A DNA stretch of 64,000 bases from Verrucomicrobium sp. Its GTDB lineage: Bacteria; Verrucomicrobiota; Verrucomicrobiia; Methylacidiphilales; GAS474. Positions within the stretch are counted from its first letter, which is position 1. Each line of letters begins with the position of its first letter. The position numbers and the translations under genes are program-made. This document shows, one piece after another, positions 40,440 to 50,672 of the stretch. Location: positions 62,001-126,000 of the forward strand of contig JAPWJX010000003.1 of assembly GCA_028283855.1 (NCBI GenBank), in the 5' to 3' direction. The notes beneath the pieces are model-generated. The model was given only the letters and a program-made list of their open reading frames with translations. It searched no databases and was not told the DNA's origin.

Positions 40440-41465
40440 TTAGCCCAGCCCCGCTTGCAACGCGGCGATCTCCGCCAGCGCCTCTTCCCGCACGGCGGGG
40501 GAAACGAGCGCCGCCTCCCAGCCGTGGCGGGCGAGCTGGAGCAGCTCCGTCCGCGTGAGGCCCGCCTCCCGCGCCAGGGCGGCGTATTCGTTCTCCAGCG
40601 TGGTGCCGAAAAAGAAGGGATCGTCGGTGCTCACCGTGCAGCGGACGCCCGCGCGGTGGAGGGCGGCAATCGGATGCGCCCCCAGGGAGGGCACGGCGCG
40701 CAGCCGCCAGTTGCTCACGGGGCAAATATCGAGCGTCACGCCCCGCTCCCGCAGGAGGGCGCAAAGCGCCGGATCGGCCGCGGCGGCCAGGCCGTGCTCC
40801 ACCCGCGTGACGCCCAGCGCCTCGACGGCATGGCGGACGGCGGCCGCGTCGCCGAATTCCCCGGCGTGGGCCTTGGTGAACTTCCCCGCCTGCCGCGCGC
40901 GCCGCCAGACGTCGGCGGTCCAGGGCTCAAAGGGAACGGCCTCCGGCCCGTAGACGTCGAAGCCGTCGACCTCCTTCCAGCCGAGCGCGGCTTCAATCAC
41001 CGCCGCGTGGGTGGCATACAGCCCGCGCGTCATCCCGGCGAAGAGGCGCAGCTCCACCTGCGGCGTCGCCGCGGCGGCGGCGCGGAGAGCGGCCAGGACG
41101 GCCTCTCCTCCGGCGGCGTGGACGGCGGGCAGATGGACGCTGGCCTCCACGTAGCGGACGTTCTGCGCGGCCAGCGCCGGCAGGAGAAGGGCGGCGGCCC
41201 GGCCATAGGCCTCCGCCGAGCGGAACCAGGCGGCGGCGTGCTCCCGCATCACCCCGTCAAAGTGGGGGAAATCGTCATAACGGAAGCCCGGCTCCCAAAA
41301 AGCGGGCGGCGCGGCGAAGCGGGAAGGATCGAGCTCCCGTAGGAGCGCGTGGGGAAGCGCCCCTTCCAGGTGAAGGTGCGTCTCCGTCTTGGGAATGGCC
41401 CGGATAAAGGCGGCGAGCGCCGGATCGGCGGCAAGGTGGGGACTGGGAAAAAGGGAAGGCGCCAT
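40440..41465 (-). CDS. add: Adenosine deaminase family protein
   Basis: 341 residues from ATG 41465. The zinc site is complete: ETHLHLEGALP (HxH), KAHAGEFGDA with the His-Ala-Gly-Glu motif, RVEHGLAAAADP, and TVSTDDPFFFGTTLENEY with the catalytic Asp pair. It deaminates adenosine or, in some family members, adenine or an aminodeoxyfutalosine; SxDDP(F/x)FF alone does not separate these. The open frame runs to 41561, but the extra 32 residues look non-coding. It lies 18 bases before the membrane protein gene on the same strand. Confidence 0.85.
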   Translation of the reverse strand: MAPSLFPSPHLAADPALAAFIRAIPKTETHLHLEGALPHALLRELDPSRFAAPPAFWEPGFRYDDFPHFDGVMREHAAAWFRSAEAYGRAAALLLPALAAQNVRYVEASVHLPAVHAAGGEAVLAALRAAAAATPQVELRLFAGMTRGLYATHAAVIEAALGWKEVDGFDVYGPEAVPFEPWTADVWRRARQAGKFTKAHAGEFGDAAAVRHAVEALGVTRVEHGLAAAADPALCALLRERGVTLDICPVSNWRLRAVPSLGAHPIAALHRAGVRCTVSTDDPFFFGTTLENEYAALAREAGLTRTELLQLARHGWEAALVSPAVREEALAEIAALQAGLG

Positions 41466-41511
41466 CGGCGCTTCAGCATCCCCGCAAAACAGCGGCGGCG
41501 CGAGGCGCTTT

Positions 41512-41868
41512 TTAGGCGAGGGCGCGGCCTTCCGGAGAGGCGGAGCGGCCGTCGGCGACAAGGACGCGGGAGGCTTCCTTCATCTGCGCCTTTTCCAGGC
41601 GGTGGGCCTTGGTCCGACGGTCGAGGTGGGCATCGGCGGCCTGAAGGGCGGTGGCGGCGGCGGGGCGGATCATTTCGCCGACAACTTCCAAATCGGCCGC
41701 TTCCAGGGCCACCCGCGCCCCGACAACGGCGGCGCGCTGAATGCCCAGGCGGACTTCCCCGCGGGCGAGGTGGTTGACGGTCTGCAAGGATCCCTTGCCG
41801 ATGTTCCACAGGGTTGCCACGTCCCCCGCCACGGGGACCTTTTCCAGAAGCGCCTTCATCTTGGCCAT
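41512..41868 (-). CDS. Hypothetical protein
   Basis: 118 residues from ATG 41868, which has AGGAAG at good distance; ATG 41892 upstream (adding MADASGSI) has none. It is mostly helical. A Gly-containing hydrophobic hairpin at the start (KVPVAGDVATLWNIGKGSLQ) precedes VNHLARGEVRLGIQRAAVVG, somewhat like the short helical pre-toxin regions of polymorphic toxins, but no toxin domain follows. The C-terminus is charged (KAHRLEKAQMKEASRVLVAD). It sits between add and the sigma-54 activator on the same strand. I do not recognise the family. Confidence 0.5.
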   Translation of the reverse strand: MAKMKALLEKVPVAGDVATLWNIGKGSLQTVNHLARGEVRLGIQRAAVVGARVALEAADLEVVGEMIRPAAATALQAADAHLDRRTKAHRLEKAQMKEASRVLVADGRSASPEGRALA

Positions 41869-41907
41869 AATGCTTCCTGAAGCATCGGCCATGCCGGGGA
41901 GGCCGCT

Positions 41908-43332
<1,425 letters not shown>

Positions 43333-43428
43333 CGGCTCCCTTTATAGCTCAAGGGGAAGAATTGTCCCGGAAAAAAGTGCCGCCCGGGAGAGGCGCACGG
43401 CGGAGGCGGAATTTTCCACCCTCACTCG

Positions 43429-43442
43429 CCGGCCGAAGCCGG
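43429..43442 (-). terminator. Stable hairpin after the exported TPR gene
   Basis: On the minus strand CCGGC, loop TTCG, GCCGG: a UUCG tetraloop with a 5-bp GC stem, 10 bases after the stop of the gene at 43453. There is no T-run behind it, so it may stabilise the mRNA end instead of terminating. Confidence 0.4.
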
Positions 43443-43452
43443 AATTTTTGCC

Positions 43453-44628
43453 CTAATTGGAGGCTGTTTTCGCCGCCGGAGCGGCAGGCGTGACCGGAAC
43501 GATCACGGCGGTGACCGGCACGGCGCTGTCTTTGTCCCGCATCGCTTCCATTTTTGCCACCAGACCGGCCAAACGTTCCCGGAAGCCGCGCAGCCAGTCG
43601 TTCCAGCTGTCGGCCGCCTCGGCGCTCGGCTGGGGCTGGTCGGCGTTGGGATCGTTCGTCTGGCGGGCCAGGAGGGAGAGGTAGAAGTCGAGCATCCGGG
43701 CCCAGCCGGGATTGTTCTGGCTCTTGTAAATGGTCTCCAAGAGAGGGATCTGGTCCTTCAAGTGCCCCTTATACTCGGAGAGGAGCTGGTCGGCGCAGCG
43801 CCGTTGCCAATAAAGCTGGTTGTCCTTGTCCAGGGTGTCGACCAGCCAGATGAAGGACTGAAGAGCCTCCTTTTGCTTCTGAGGCTGATTGGTCATGCCG
43901 TAGAGGGAGACCAAGCGGAGCCACGCTTCCGTGGCGAAGGGGTGGAAGGGAGCCAGGGCCAACGCCGACTCGTAGCGGGCGATCGCCTCCTTCGGCTGGC
44001 GAAGCTGGAAGGAGATGTCCCCCTGGCGGTAGGAGGCGGTGGCGACCAGCTTTTCCAGGGAGGGATTCTGTTTTTTGAACCGCTCGTAAAGCTCGTCCGC
44101 GCGCTGCCAGTTGGAGGCCAGGTATTCGGTCTCCGCCAGTTCCCACGTGGCGGCCTGGGAGATGCGGACGGAGATGGAGAAATCGTCCAGGGTCAGGCTG
44201 GAAGCCCGGTTGATGGCGAAGGTGAGGGTCTTGTAGAAAGCGTCGCGCGCCCGGTCGTACGCCCCCAGCTGCTTGTAGGTTTCCCCCAGCTGGAAGGCGG
44301 CCGGAGCGGCGTCAATCTGGTCGCTGAACTCGGTCAGATACCTCTGGTACCAGACGACGGCGTCGGTCAGCTGGTCGGTCTGCTGGGCGATGCGGGCGCG
44401 CCAGAAAATGGCCTCCGCCAGGACGGGCCGCTCCACCCCCGGGCGGGTGATGAGCTTGTCCAGGACGGCCTTGGCCAGGTCGTAATCGCTCCGGTCGTAG
44501 AGCTTGTGAGCCTGGACGAGCAGCTCATTCGGCGTGACGCTTTGGCCGGCGCTGGGCGCGTCGGCCCGCGCGGGAAGGCCGGCGGCGGCCAATACGAAAA
44601 GGACGAGGGAAAGACGCCGCAAAGTCAT
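43453..44628 (-). CDS. Exported TPR protein
   Basis: 391 residues with a signal peptide (RRLSLVLFVLAAAGLPARAD). Helical repeats of TPR type follow: LYDRSDYDLAKAVLDKLITR, QLTDAVVWYQRYLTEFSDQI, QLGAYDRARDAFYKTLTFAI, LASNWQRADELYERFKKQNP and QLRQPKEAIARYESALALAP. The arrangement resembles periplasmic scaffold proteins such as YbgF/BamD-like families. The C-terminus is Ala/Pro/Val-rich (VPVTPAAPAAKTASN). It precedes no obvious partner except the low-complexity exported protein upstream at 44641, which ends 12 bases before it starts. Confidence 0.75.
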   Translation of the reverse strand: MTLRRLSLVLFVLAAAGLPARADAPSAGQSVTPNELLVQAHKLYDRSDYDLAKAVLDKLITRPGVERPVLAEAIFWRARIAQQTDQLTDAVVWYQRYLTEFSDQIDAAPAAFQLGETYKQLGAYDRARDAFYKTLTFAINRASSLTLDDFSISVRISQAATWELAETEYLASNWQRADELYERFKKQNPSLEKLVATASYRQGDISFQLRQPKEAIARYESALALAPFHPFATEAWLRLVSLYGMTNQPQKQKEALQSFIWLVDTLDKDNQLYWQRRCADQLLSEYKGHLKDQIPLLETIYKSQNNPGWARMLDFYLSLLARQTNDPNADQPQPSAEAADSWNDWLRGFRERLAGLVAKMEAMRDKDSAVPVTAVIVPVTPAAPAAKTASN

Positions 44629-44640
44629 GGCGCGCCTCTC

Positions 44641-45234
44641 CTACTTCTTGATGGTGTAGATGACCGAGCCCCCTCCGGGCGGCTGCTCCTGGTTCCAGAG
44701 ATAGGGATACTGAATGTTCAGCATCGTGTTGTCCTGGGCGGCGGCGGGGGAAGAGCCGTTCTGATAGCTGTTCCGCTCCGCCTGCGCGGCGGCGGCCGCG
44801 GCGGCGGGATTCTGCTGCACCCAGTTCATGAAGGGAGAAGTGGCCGCTCCGGGCGGGGGGGTGGCGGTGGTGATGGTCGTATCGCTATTGTTCCCAGGCG
44901 GATTGGGGGAGGACTGGCCGTTGACGCTCGTCTGCCCGCCGGAGGCGGCGGGAAGGCCGGTGGTGGTGTCCGGACCGTTCTTCGGGCCCACGGCGGGCGG
45001 AAGGGGGGAAACGATGGAGGTGGGCAGGGGCTTAGGCGGCCCCATGGGATGCAGGGAATCCGGAAGGGGCGGGAGGGTCACCTCCGCCATTAAAGGGTTC
45101 TGCGCGAAGTACCTGCCACGATTGTAAGGGATGTCGGAGGCCCCGGGAGAACTCGACAGGAGAGCGCCTGCCAGCAATATGGCCACCGTCCCCCCCATCC
45201 GCCAACGAGACAAACATCCTGTCCGACCTTTCAT
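44641..45234 (-). CDS. Exported low-complexity Pro/Ala/Gly-rich protein
   Basis: 197 residues from ATG 45234, with GGTVAILLAGALLSSSPGAS as a likely signal peptide after a basic start. ATG 45273 would add 13 residues in front and is less likely. The mature protein is rich in Pro, Gly, Asn, Thr and Ala (PLPPLPDSLHPMGPPKP-like regions, NPAAAAAAAQAERN) and probably unstructured, ending YPYLWNQEQPPGGGSVIYTI. It is probably cotranscribed with the exported TPR protein. No family recognised. Confidence 0.6.
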   Translation of the reverse strand: MKGRTGCLSRWRMGGTVAILLAGALLSSSPGASDIPYNRGRYFAQNPLMAEVTLPPLPDSLHPMGPPKPLPTSIVSPLPPAVGPKNGPDTTTGLPAASGGQTSVNGQSSPNPPGNNSDTTITTATPPPGAATSPFMNWVQQNPAAAAAAAQAERNSYQNGSSPAAAQDNTMLNIQYPYLWNQEQPPGGGSVIYTIKK

Positions 45235-45278
45235 AGGAGCACGGTTCCTCCGCGCTAGGTACGTTATCGGCAATAATG

Positions 45279-45302
45279 GGAAAGAGCTTTAGTACTCTTT
45301 CC
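45279..45302. terminator. Perfect inverted repeat downstream of the two-receiver regulator
   Basis: GGAAAGAG, 8-base loop CTTTAGTA, CTCTTTCC. It lies 21 bases after the end of the regulator gene at 45324 on the minus strand and before the start of the exported protein at 45234. Without a T-run it could be a terminator or an operator for the downstream gene. Confidence 0.45.
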
Positions 45303-45323
45303 TTAGGTTATAACAGATTCCGA

Positions 45324-46448
45324 CTAGAATTCGGCCAAAGCCGATTCCCGGTCGGAAAACACCTCCATGTCCTTGGTCTCCTCGAAGGAGCGGGCCTGGG
45401 TGGTGAAATCGCTGGAGCCGACGATGCGGAAGCGGATGGAAAGGCCGCGGCACGACTGGACGGCGTGCAGCAGCAGCTTGATGAGGCCCATCTCGATCCG
45501 CTGGATCTCGCTCACGTCCAGGAGCAGGCGGTTGATGCCCGCGTCGACCATCTCCCGCGTCTTCGACGTGATGTAGTCGTGCAGCTCGGAGAGGACGATC
45601 TGGGAGGGGTTGTTCGGCACCTTGCAGATCTGGATGTTGTTCTCCACGGAGAAGTATTGGTTGGAGGTGTCGACGTTCATCGCGCGGCAGACGCGGTGGA
45701 AGAGTTCCGGCAGGTCCAGCGGCTTGGTCATGATGCCGGTGAAGCCGATGCTCTGCGCCTTGCCCTGCTCTTCCGCCGCCGTTTTCACGCTCATGCCGAA
45801 GATGGGGATGGCCTTCGTCCGCACGCTGGCGCGCATCATCTGGAAGAAGCTGAAGGCGCCGCTGTCCGGCAGGGCCAGGTTGATGAGGATGACGTCCGGC
45901 ACGTCCTTGGAGGTGGCGTCGACCGCCTCGGAAGAGGAGGCGGCGCTGTGGATCTTCCACGCCGTGTGGGAGAAGGCGCTGCGGATCTGCTCCACGATGG
46001 CCGGCTTGTCGTCGATGACCAGGATGTTGGCCAGGTCGTCCAGGGTCTTGTTCTGGGTGTCGCTGGTGCCCTTCGTCTGCAGGTCAATGATGCGGCTGAC
46101 GCGGTCGACGAGGGTCTGCTCCGTGAAGGGCTTGATGATGTAGTCGCGGATGCCCATGCGGGCGATCTTCACCACGTTCTCCTTCCCCGCCTCCGCGGTG
46201 AGCATGAGGACGGGGATGTCCTTCATGATCGGGTCGGACTTGAGCTTGGTGAGGGTTTCCACCCCGTCCATCACGGGCATCGTCACGTCCAGGAGGATGA
46301 TGTCGGGATCCTCGCGGGTCGCCACGGCCAGAGCCTCTACGCCGTTGCTGGCGAAGATCAGGTCGACGTTGAAGTTCTTGAACGCGCGGCCGATGACCAT
46401 GTGGATCATCTTGCTGTCGTCCACGCTGAGGATTTTGGGGTTGGGCAT
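45324..46448 (-). CDS. Response regulator with two receiver domains and a STAS-like C-terminus
   Basis: 374 residues. Receiver 1 (1-122) is complete: ILSVDDSKMIHMVIGRAF, D54 in ILLDVTMPVMDGVETL, and the Lys in YIIKPFTE. Receiver 2 (about 140-262) keeps ILVIDDKPAIVEQIR and MTKPLDLPELF, but the phosphoacceptor position reads VILINLALPDSG with Asn in place of Asp. The C-terminal 100 residues resemble a STAS domain: LLLDVSEIQRIEMGLIKLLL followed by IRFRIVGSSDF. The gene ends 9 bases from the CheX-like gene that precedes it. It probably integrates phosphorylation with protein-protein switching. Confidence 0.82.
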   Translation of the reverse strand: MPNPKILSVDDSKMIHMVIGRAFKNFNVDLIFASNGVEALAVATREDPDIILLDVTMPVMDGVETLTKLKSDPIMKDIPVLMLTAEAGKENVVKIARMGIRDYIIKPFTEQTLVDRVSRIIDLQTKGTSDTQNKTLDDLANILVIDDKPAIVEQIRSAFSHTAWKIHSAASSSEAVDATSKDVPDVILINLALPDSGAFSFFQMMRASVRTKAIPIFGMSVKTAAEEQGKAQSIGFTGIMTKPLDLPELFHRVCRAMNVDTSNQYFSVENNIQICKVPNNPSQIVLSELHDYITSKTREMVDAGINRLLLDVSEIQRIEMGLIKLLLHAVQSCRGLSIRFRIVGSSDFTTQARSFEETKDMEVFSDRESALAEF

Positions 46449-46457
46449 GATGGGGGG

Positions 46458-46925
46458 TTATTCTTCCAGCCGGGCGAACACGTAGAGGTTGAGTTTCTCG
46501 GAAACGGAGGGTACCGCCAATTCTATCATGAGGGTCAACGCCGCCTGCAGGCTGGCGACGGCGATCTTTTCCCCCCGCAGGACGGTGGGGATGCTCAGGA
46601 CGGAATTGTAGCCTTGGTCGACCATCTTTGACTTAAGGTTGCCGGTGACCATGTTGGTCAATTCGCCGATGACGTCGTTGACGTCCTCCGGGCTGGCCGG
46701 GCCGCCCAGGATGCGGGCGGCGGCCTCGTTGGCCAGCCGCTCGCTCATGCACAGGTAGAGAAGGCCGGTCATCTTCCCCGTAAAGCCCACGGTGCCGATC
46801 ACGCCGTTGAACTCGATCGGGGCCGAAAGCTCCTCCGATTCGCGGACCAGCTCCAGCGGCAGGTTGAGCATCTTGGTGAAGACCTCCTGCGCCGCCGCCG
46901 TCCCGTAGTTCGATATCAGATGCAC
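46458..46925 (-). CDS. CheX-like chemotaxis phosphatase
   Basis: 155 residues. CheX/CheC-type phosphatases remove phosphate from receiver domains with an ExxN motif, present here as VIGELTNMVTGNLKSK (E88, N91). The preceding GFTGKMTGLLYLCMSERLAN and RILGGPASPEDVND also fit. The next gene on the same strand encodes the two-receiver protein, an obvious substrate. No che operon or flagellar gene is in the window, so it probably serves a pathway other than motility. Confidence 0.8.
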   Translation of the reverse strand: MHLISNYGTAAAQEVFTKMLNLPLELVRESEELSAPIEFNGVIGTVGFTGKMTGLLYLCMSERLANEAAARILGGPASPEDVNDVIGELTNMVTGNLKSKMVDQGYNSVLSIPTVLRGEKIAVASLQAALTLMIELAVPSVSEKLNLYVFARLEE

Positions 46926-47084
46926 ACTGTTAATCTTTCTTAACGAAGCGCCCTTTGGCTTGATCCATTTTCACGGGAAGTCTTTCCTTGGTACTACTAC
47001 AAGCGGCGATAGGGGAGCTAGGTGAAATTCTACTTAACTTTATACTTAAGAAATCGGCCCGAAAGCCGAAGAGAGGCGTAGCGC

Positions 47085-48032
47085 ATGCCGTCCGATTTCT
47101 TTGGCTTTCCCCTGGAACCCGCCGGGACCGTAGCGCCCAACGCCCCCATTTACGAGCTGATCTCCGACCCGAAGGCCAGCCAAGTCCTGCCTTCCCTGGG
47201 CGCCATCATCACCCAGCTGGAGCACCTCACCAATTCCGCCGACACGCCGATCCCCCAGATCACGGAGCTGATCCGCACCGACCAGGGCCTCACCGTCAAG
47301 ATCCTGCGCCTGGCCAACTCCGCCTTCTACGCCCCGGCGGAGCCGATCCTCAACATCGACGAGGCCGTCCTCTTCCTGGGCCTGACCCAGATCCGCCGCG
47401 CCATCCTGACGGCCAAGCTGATCGAGAAAAGCTCCGACCTGCCCGACGACCTCCTGGACTGGCACCAGTTCTGGCTGCACGAGATCGCCGTGGCCGTCAT
47501 CCTCCAGCACCTGGCCCAATACATGCGCCCCCTGCGCATGCCGGAGGAGGCCTACTACCTCATGGGCCTCCTGCACGACATCGGCAAGCTGGCCCTGGCC
47601 ATCCTCTCCCCGAAACTCTTCGAGGACGTCCTGCGCGAGACCGCCCGCCGCCGGTGCGACATCTCCCCGGTCGAAATCGAGCTCGTCGGCCTCAACCACG
47701 CCAGCATCGGCGCCTGGTACCTCCAGCAGCAGGGCCTCCCCCCTTCCCTCTACGAGGCCATCCGCATCCACCACTCCTGGGCCTACAGCCCCGGCTCCGT
47801 GGAGGAGGCGGCCATGATCAACCTGGCCGACCAAATCGCCCACCTCTTCCGCATCGGCCAGTCCGGCAGCTTCTTCCTCACGGAATGGAACCCGGAGGAG
47901 TCGCCGGAGTGGGCCTTCTTCAAAAAGCAGGCCCGCGGCGCCCTGCCGAAGTGGCCCGACCTCCTCCTGGACCTCTGGGAAAAGAAGCTCAAAAACGTCC
48001 CCGCCATGGTGGAGACGTTCGTGCGCGCGTAG
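47085..48032 (+). CDS. HDOD domain protein
   Basis: 315 residues. The HDOD domain (about 35-240) starts LPSLGAIITQLEHLTNSADT and has LIRTDQGLTVKILRLANSAF, LFLGLTQIRRAILTAKLIEK, and the HD-like MGLLHDIGKLALAILSP and LVGLNHASIGAWYL. HDOD proteins act in signalling, often with response regulators or diguanylate cyclases. It is divergent from the CheX-like gene, 159 bases apart, and probably belongs to the same circuit. ATG 47085 has only a weak GAGAGG upstream. Confidence 0.88.
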   Translation: MPSDFFGFPLEPAGTVAPNAPIYELISDPKASQVLPSLGAIITQLEHLTNSADTPIPQITELIRTDQGLTVKILRLANSAFYAPAEPILNIDEAVLFLGLTQIRRAILTAKLIEKSSDLPDDLLDWHQFWLHEIAVAVILQHLAQYMRPLRMPEEAYYLMGLLHDIGKLALAILSPKLFEDVLRETARRRCDISPVEIELVGLNHASIGAWYLQQQGLPPSLYEAIRIHHSWAYSPGSVEEAAMINLADQIAHLFRIGQSGSFFLTEWNPEESPEWAFFKKQARGALPKWPDLLLDLWEKKLKNVPAMVETFVRA

Positions 48033-48079
48033 CCTCACGCTCGAGTTGCCCCAGCCGCCGCCCTCCCGTATTCTACGGC

Positions 48080-49450
48080 GTGGACTCCGCGCCCGACCTC
48101 TTCGGCTCCCCTGACCCGGGCAGCCCCGCCGCATCCGCCCCGCCGGTGACCGACCGCTCCCCGCTGGCCGCGCGGCTGCGCCCCCGCGCGCTGGACGAGA
48201 TCGCCGGACAGGAACACCTCCTGGCCCCGGGCAAGCCGCTGCGCCGCCTGATCGAGGCCGACCGCCTCACCTCCATCCTCCTCTTCGGCCCGCCGGGCGT
48301 GGGGAAAACCTCCCTGGCGGAAGTCATCGCCGCCGCCACGCGCAGCCGCTTCGAGCGGCTCAACGCGGTGGAGGCCACCGTCGCCTCCCTGCGGAAAGTC
48401 CTGGCCGCCGCCGAGCAGCGCTTTAAAAACGGCGGCCCGCGCACCCTCCTCTTCATCGACGAGATCCACCGCTTCAACAAAGCCCAGCAGGACGTCCTCC
48501 TGCCCGACGTGGAGAGCGGCGCCGTCTGCCTCATCGGCGCCACCACCCACAACCCCTCCTTCTACGTCAACGGCCCCCTCGTCTCCCGCTCCCAGGTCTT
48601 CCAGCTGGAACCGCTCCCGGAAGAGGCCCTTTCCCGCCTCGTCGACCGCGCCCTGGCCGACAAGGATCGGGGCCTGGGCAAACACGCCGTCCGCCTCGAC
48701 GCCGACGCGCGCGCCCACCTCCTGCGCGTCGCCGACGGGGACGCGCGGCGGCTCCTCAACGGCCTGGAACTGGCCGTCCTCTCCACCGCGCCCGGGCCGG
48801 ACGGCGCCGTCGCCCTCGACCGCGCCGCCATCGAGGCCTGCCTGCAAAAGAAAGCCCCCGTCTACGACAAAGACGAGGACCAGCACTACGACACCATCTC
48901 CGCCTTCATCAAATCGGTCCGCGGCAGCGATCCGGACAGCGCCCTCTACTGGCTGGCCAAGATGCTGAAGGCGGGCGAAGACCCGCGCTTCATCGCCCGG
49001 CGGCTCGTCATCCTGGCCGCGGAGGACATCGGCATGGCCGATCCGCGCGGCCTCTCCGTGGCCATCGCCGCACAGCAGGCCTTCGAGTTCCTGGGCCTGC
49101 CGGAGGGGCGCATCCCCCTGGCGGAAGCCACCGTCTACCTGGCCACCGCGCCGAAGAGCAACGCCTCCTACATGGGCATCAACAAGGCGATGGCCGCCGT
49201 GGAGAGCGACGCCACCGTTCTGGTCCCCCGCGCCCTGCGCGACGCCCACTACAAGGGCGCCGAGGCCCTGGGCCACGGCCAGGGCTACCAATACAGCCAT
49301 GACTACGAGGGGGGCGTCTCCGGCCAGGAATTCGGCGTGCCGCCCGGCACCTTCTACACGCCGACGGGCCGGGGCTACGAAAAGCTCGTCCAGGAACGCC
49401 TCGACTATTGGGCCGAGCTGCGGAAGAACCCGCGCCGCGCGGAAGACTAA
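48080..49450 (+). CDS. rarA: Replication-associated recombination protein A (RarA/MgsA)
   Basis: 456 residues. An AAA+ ATPase that acts at stalled forks. LAARLRPRALDEIAGQEHLL, Walker A LLFGPPGVGKTSLAEVIA, Walker B LLFIDEIHRFNKAQQD, LIGATTHNPSFYVNGPLVSR, and the C-terminal YDTISAFIKSVRGSDPDSAL and AYxA-like YLATAPKSNASYMGINKA match the family end to end. The frame is open from 46988 but homology begins after GTG 48080, which I take as the start. Confidence 0.93.
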   Translation: MDSAPDLFGSPDPGSPAASAPPVTDRSPLAARLRPRALDEIAGQEHLLAPGKPLRRLIEADRLTSILLFGPPGVGKTSLAEVIAAATRSRFERLNAVEATVASLRKVLAAAEQRFKNGGPRTLLFIDEIHRFNKAQQDVLLPDVESGAVCLIGATTHNPSFYVNGPLVSRSQVFQLEPLPEEALSRLVDRALADKDRGLGKHAVRLDADARAHLLRVADGDARRLLNGLELAVLSTAPGPDGAVALDRAAIEACLQKKAPVYDKDEDQHYDTISAFIKSVRGSDPDSALYWLAKMLKAGEDPRFIARRLVILAAEDIGMADPRGLSVAIAAQQAFEFLGLPEGRIPLAEATVYLATAPKSNASYMGINKAMAAVESDATVLVPRALRDAHYKGAEALGHGQGYQYSHDYEGGVSGQEFGVPPGTFYTPTGRGYEKLVQERLDYWAELRKNPRRAED

Positions 49451-49458
49451 TCCTTTTT

Positions 49459-49821
49459 ATGAAAGCACTCCTCCTCGCCACGGCGCTCTTCGCCGCCTTT
49501 TACGCCGCGGCCCCCGCCGCGCCTGCCCCGCAGGCCGTCGTCGCCGTCATCCACGTCGACGTGATGCCCGACTTCACCCAGGCCGCGTCGGGGCTCCTTG
49601 ACCAGTTTCGCCGCGATTCGCTGCGGGAAAAGGGCGCGGAAAGCTTCCAAGTCCTCCAGGAAACCGTCCACGCCAACCACTTCACCCTCGTCGAAACGTG
49701 GGCCGATCAGGCCACCTACGACACGCACGCCTACTCCGCCGCCGCGCGCGCCTTCCGGGAAAAGCTCCAGCCGATGCTCGGCTCCCCCTTCGACGAGCGG
49801 CTGCACCGCGTCCGCCCCTGA
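49459..49821 (+). CDS. Exported ABM-like (dimeric alpha/beta barrel) protein
   Basis: 120 residues. The signal peptide MKALLLATALFAAFYAAAPA is followed by an antibiotic-biosynthesis-monooxygenase-like ferredoxin fold: VVAVIHVDVMPDFTQAASGL, FQVLQETVHANHFTLVETWA and FREKLQPMLGSPFDERLHRV. A periplasmic or secreted ABM protein is unusual, since most are cytoplasmic. Start is ATG 49459, 8 bases after the rarA stop. The substrate is unknown. Confidence 0.7.
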   Translation: MKALLLATALFAAFYAAAPAAPAPQAVVAVIHVDVMPDFTQAASGLLDQFRRDSLREKGAESFQVLQETVHANHFTLVETWADQATYDTHAYSAAARAFREKLQPMLGSPFDERLHRVRP

Positions 49822-49881
49822 AAAGGCGGGAAGAGAATCTTCTTTGGGAAATCGCGCCGTTGCGCTTTTCTTAGGCGCGTG

Positions 49882-50670
49882 ATGAAAGTCGTTTTCCTGG
49901 GAGACGTGGTCGGGGAGCCCGGGCGGGATGCCGTCCGGCTGGCCATTCCCGTATTGAAGGAGCGCTACGCGCCCGATTTCTTCATCGTCAACGGGGAGAA
50001 CGCCGCCGGAGGCCACGGCATCACGCCGAAGCTGGCCTACGAGCTGATGCGCGCCGGGGCCGACGCCGTCACCCTGGGGGACCACACCTGGGACCAGAAG
50101 GAGATTTTCCCCTTCTTTGCCCAGGAGCCGCGCCTCATTCGCCCGCTCAACTATCCTCCCGGCACGCCGGGCGCGGGCTTCGTCCTGGTGCAGGGCAACG
50201 GCAAGAAGCTGGGCGTGGTCAACGCCCTGGGCCGCACCTTCATGGGACCGGACGTGGACAACCCCTTTCTCATCATCAAGCCGCTCCTGGAAGGCATCCG
50301 CCGGGAGACGCCGTGCATCCTGGTCGACTTCCACGCGGAGGCGACCTCGGAAAAGATCGCCTTCGGCCGCCACGTCGACGGGCAGGCCAGCATCGTGGTG
50401 GGGACCCACACCCACGTGCAGACGGCGGACGAGACGATCCTGCCGGGCGGCACCGCCTACCTGACGGACGCGGGATTCTGCGGCGCGCACGAGTCGGTCA
50501 TCGGCCGGGACATCGCGGCGGTGGTGCAGAAATACGTGACCCTGCTGCCGGGGAAGTTCCCCCTGGCCACCGGCGACCTGCGGGCCGACGGCTTCTTTGC
50601 CGAGCTGGACGAGGAGACGGGACGGGCCCTCCGCATCGAGCGGATCCAGCTCAAGGTGTCGGCGCCTTAA
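49882..50670 (+). CDS. YmdB-family metallophosphoesterase (2',3'-cyclic nucleotide phosphodiesterase)
   Basis: 262 residues, the full length of the TIGR00282 family. Metal-binding motifs: VVFLGDVVGEPGRDAVRL, FFIVNGENAAGGHGITPK, VTLGDHTWDQKEIFPFF, LVDFHAEATSEKIAFGRH and VVGTHTHVQTADETILPGG. The B. subtilis homologue affects biofilm and motility gene expression. GTG 49879 directly precedes ATG 49882 and is a less likely start. Convergent with the kinase-like gene, 2 bases away. Confidence 0.9.
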   Translation: MKVVFLGDVVGEPGRDAVRLAIPVLKERYAPDFFIVNGENAAGGHGITPKLAYELMRAGADAVTLGDHTWDQKEIFPFFAQEPRLIRPLNYPPGTPGAGFVLVQGNGKKLGVVNALGRTFMGPDVDNPFLIIKPLLEGIRRETPCILVDFHAEATSEKIAFGRHVDGQASIVVGTHTHVQTADETILPGGTAYLTDAGFCGAHESVIGRDIAAVVQKYVTLLPGKFPLATGDLRADGFFAELDEETGRALRIERIQLKVSAP

Positions 50671-50672
50671 AG

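Noticed and set aside
41512-41868. Pre-toxin or polymorphic toxin assignment for the hypothetical protein
   Set aside because: Only a loose likeness in a short helical segment, no toxin domain, no immunity gene; left as hypothetical.
45329-45352. GAATTCGGCCAAAGCCGATTC near 45330 as a sixth copy of the element
   Set aside because: It lacks the ATA part, lies in the 3' coding end of the two-receiver regulator, and is not in front of a start codon.
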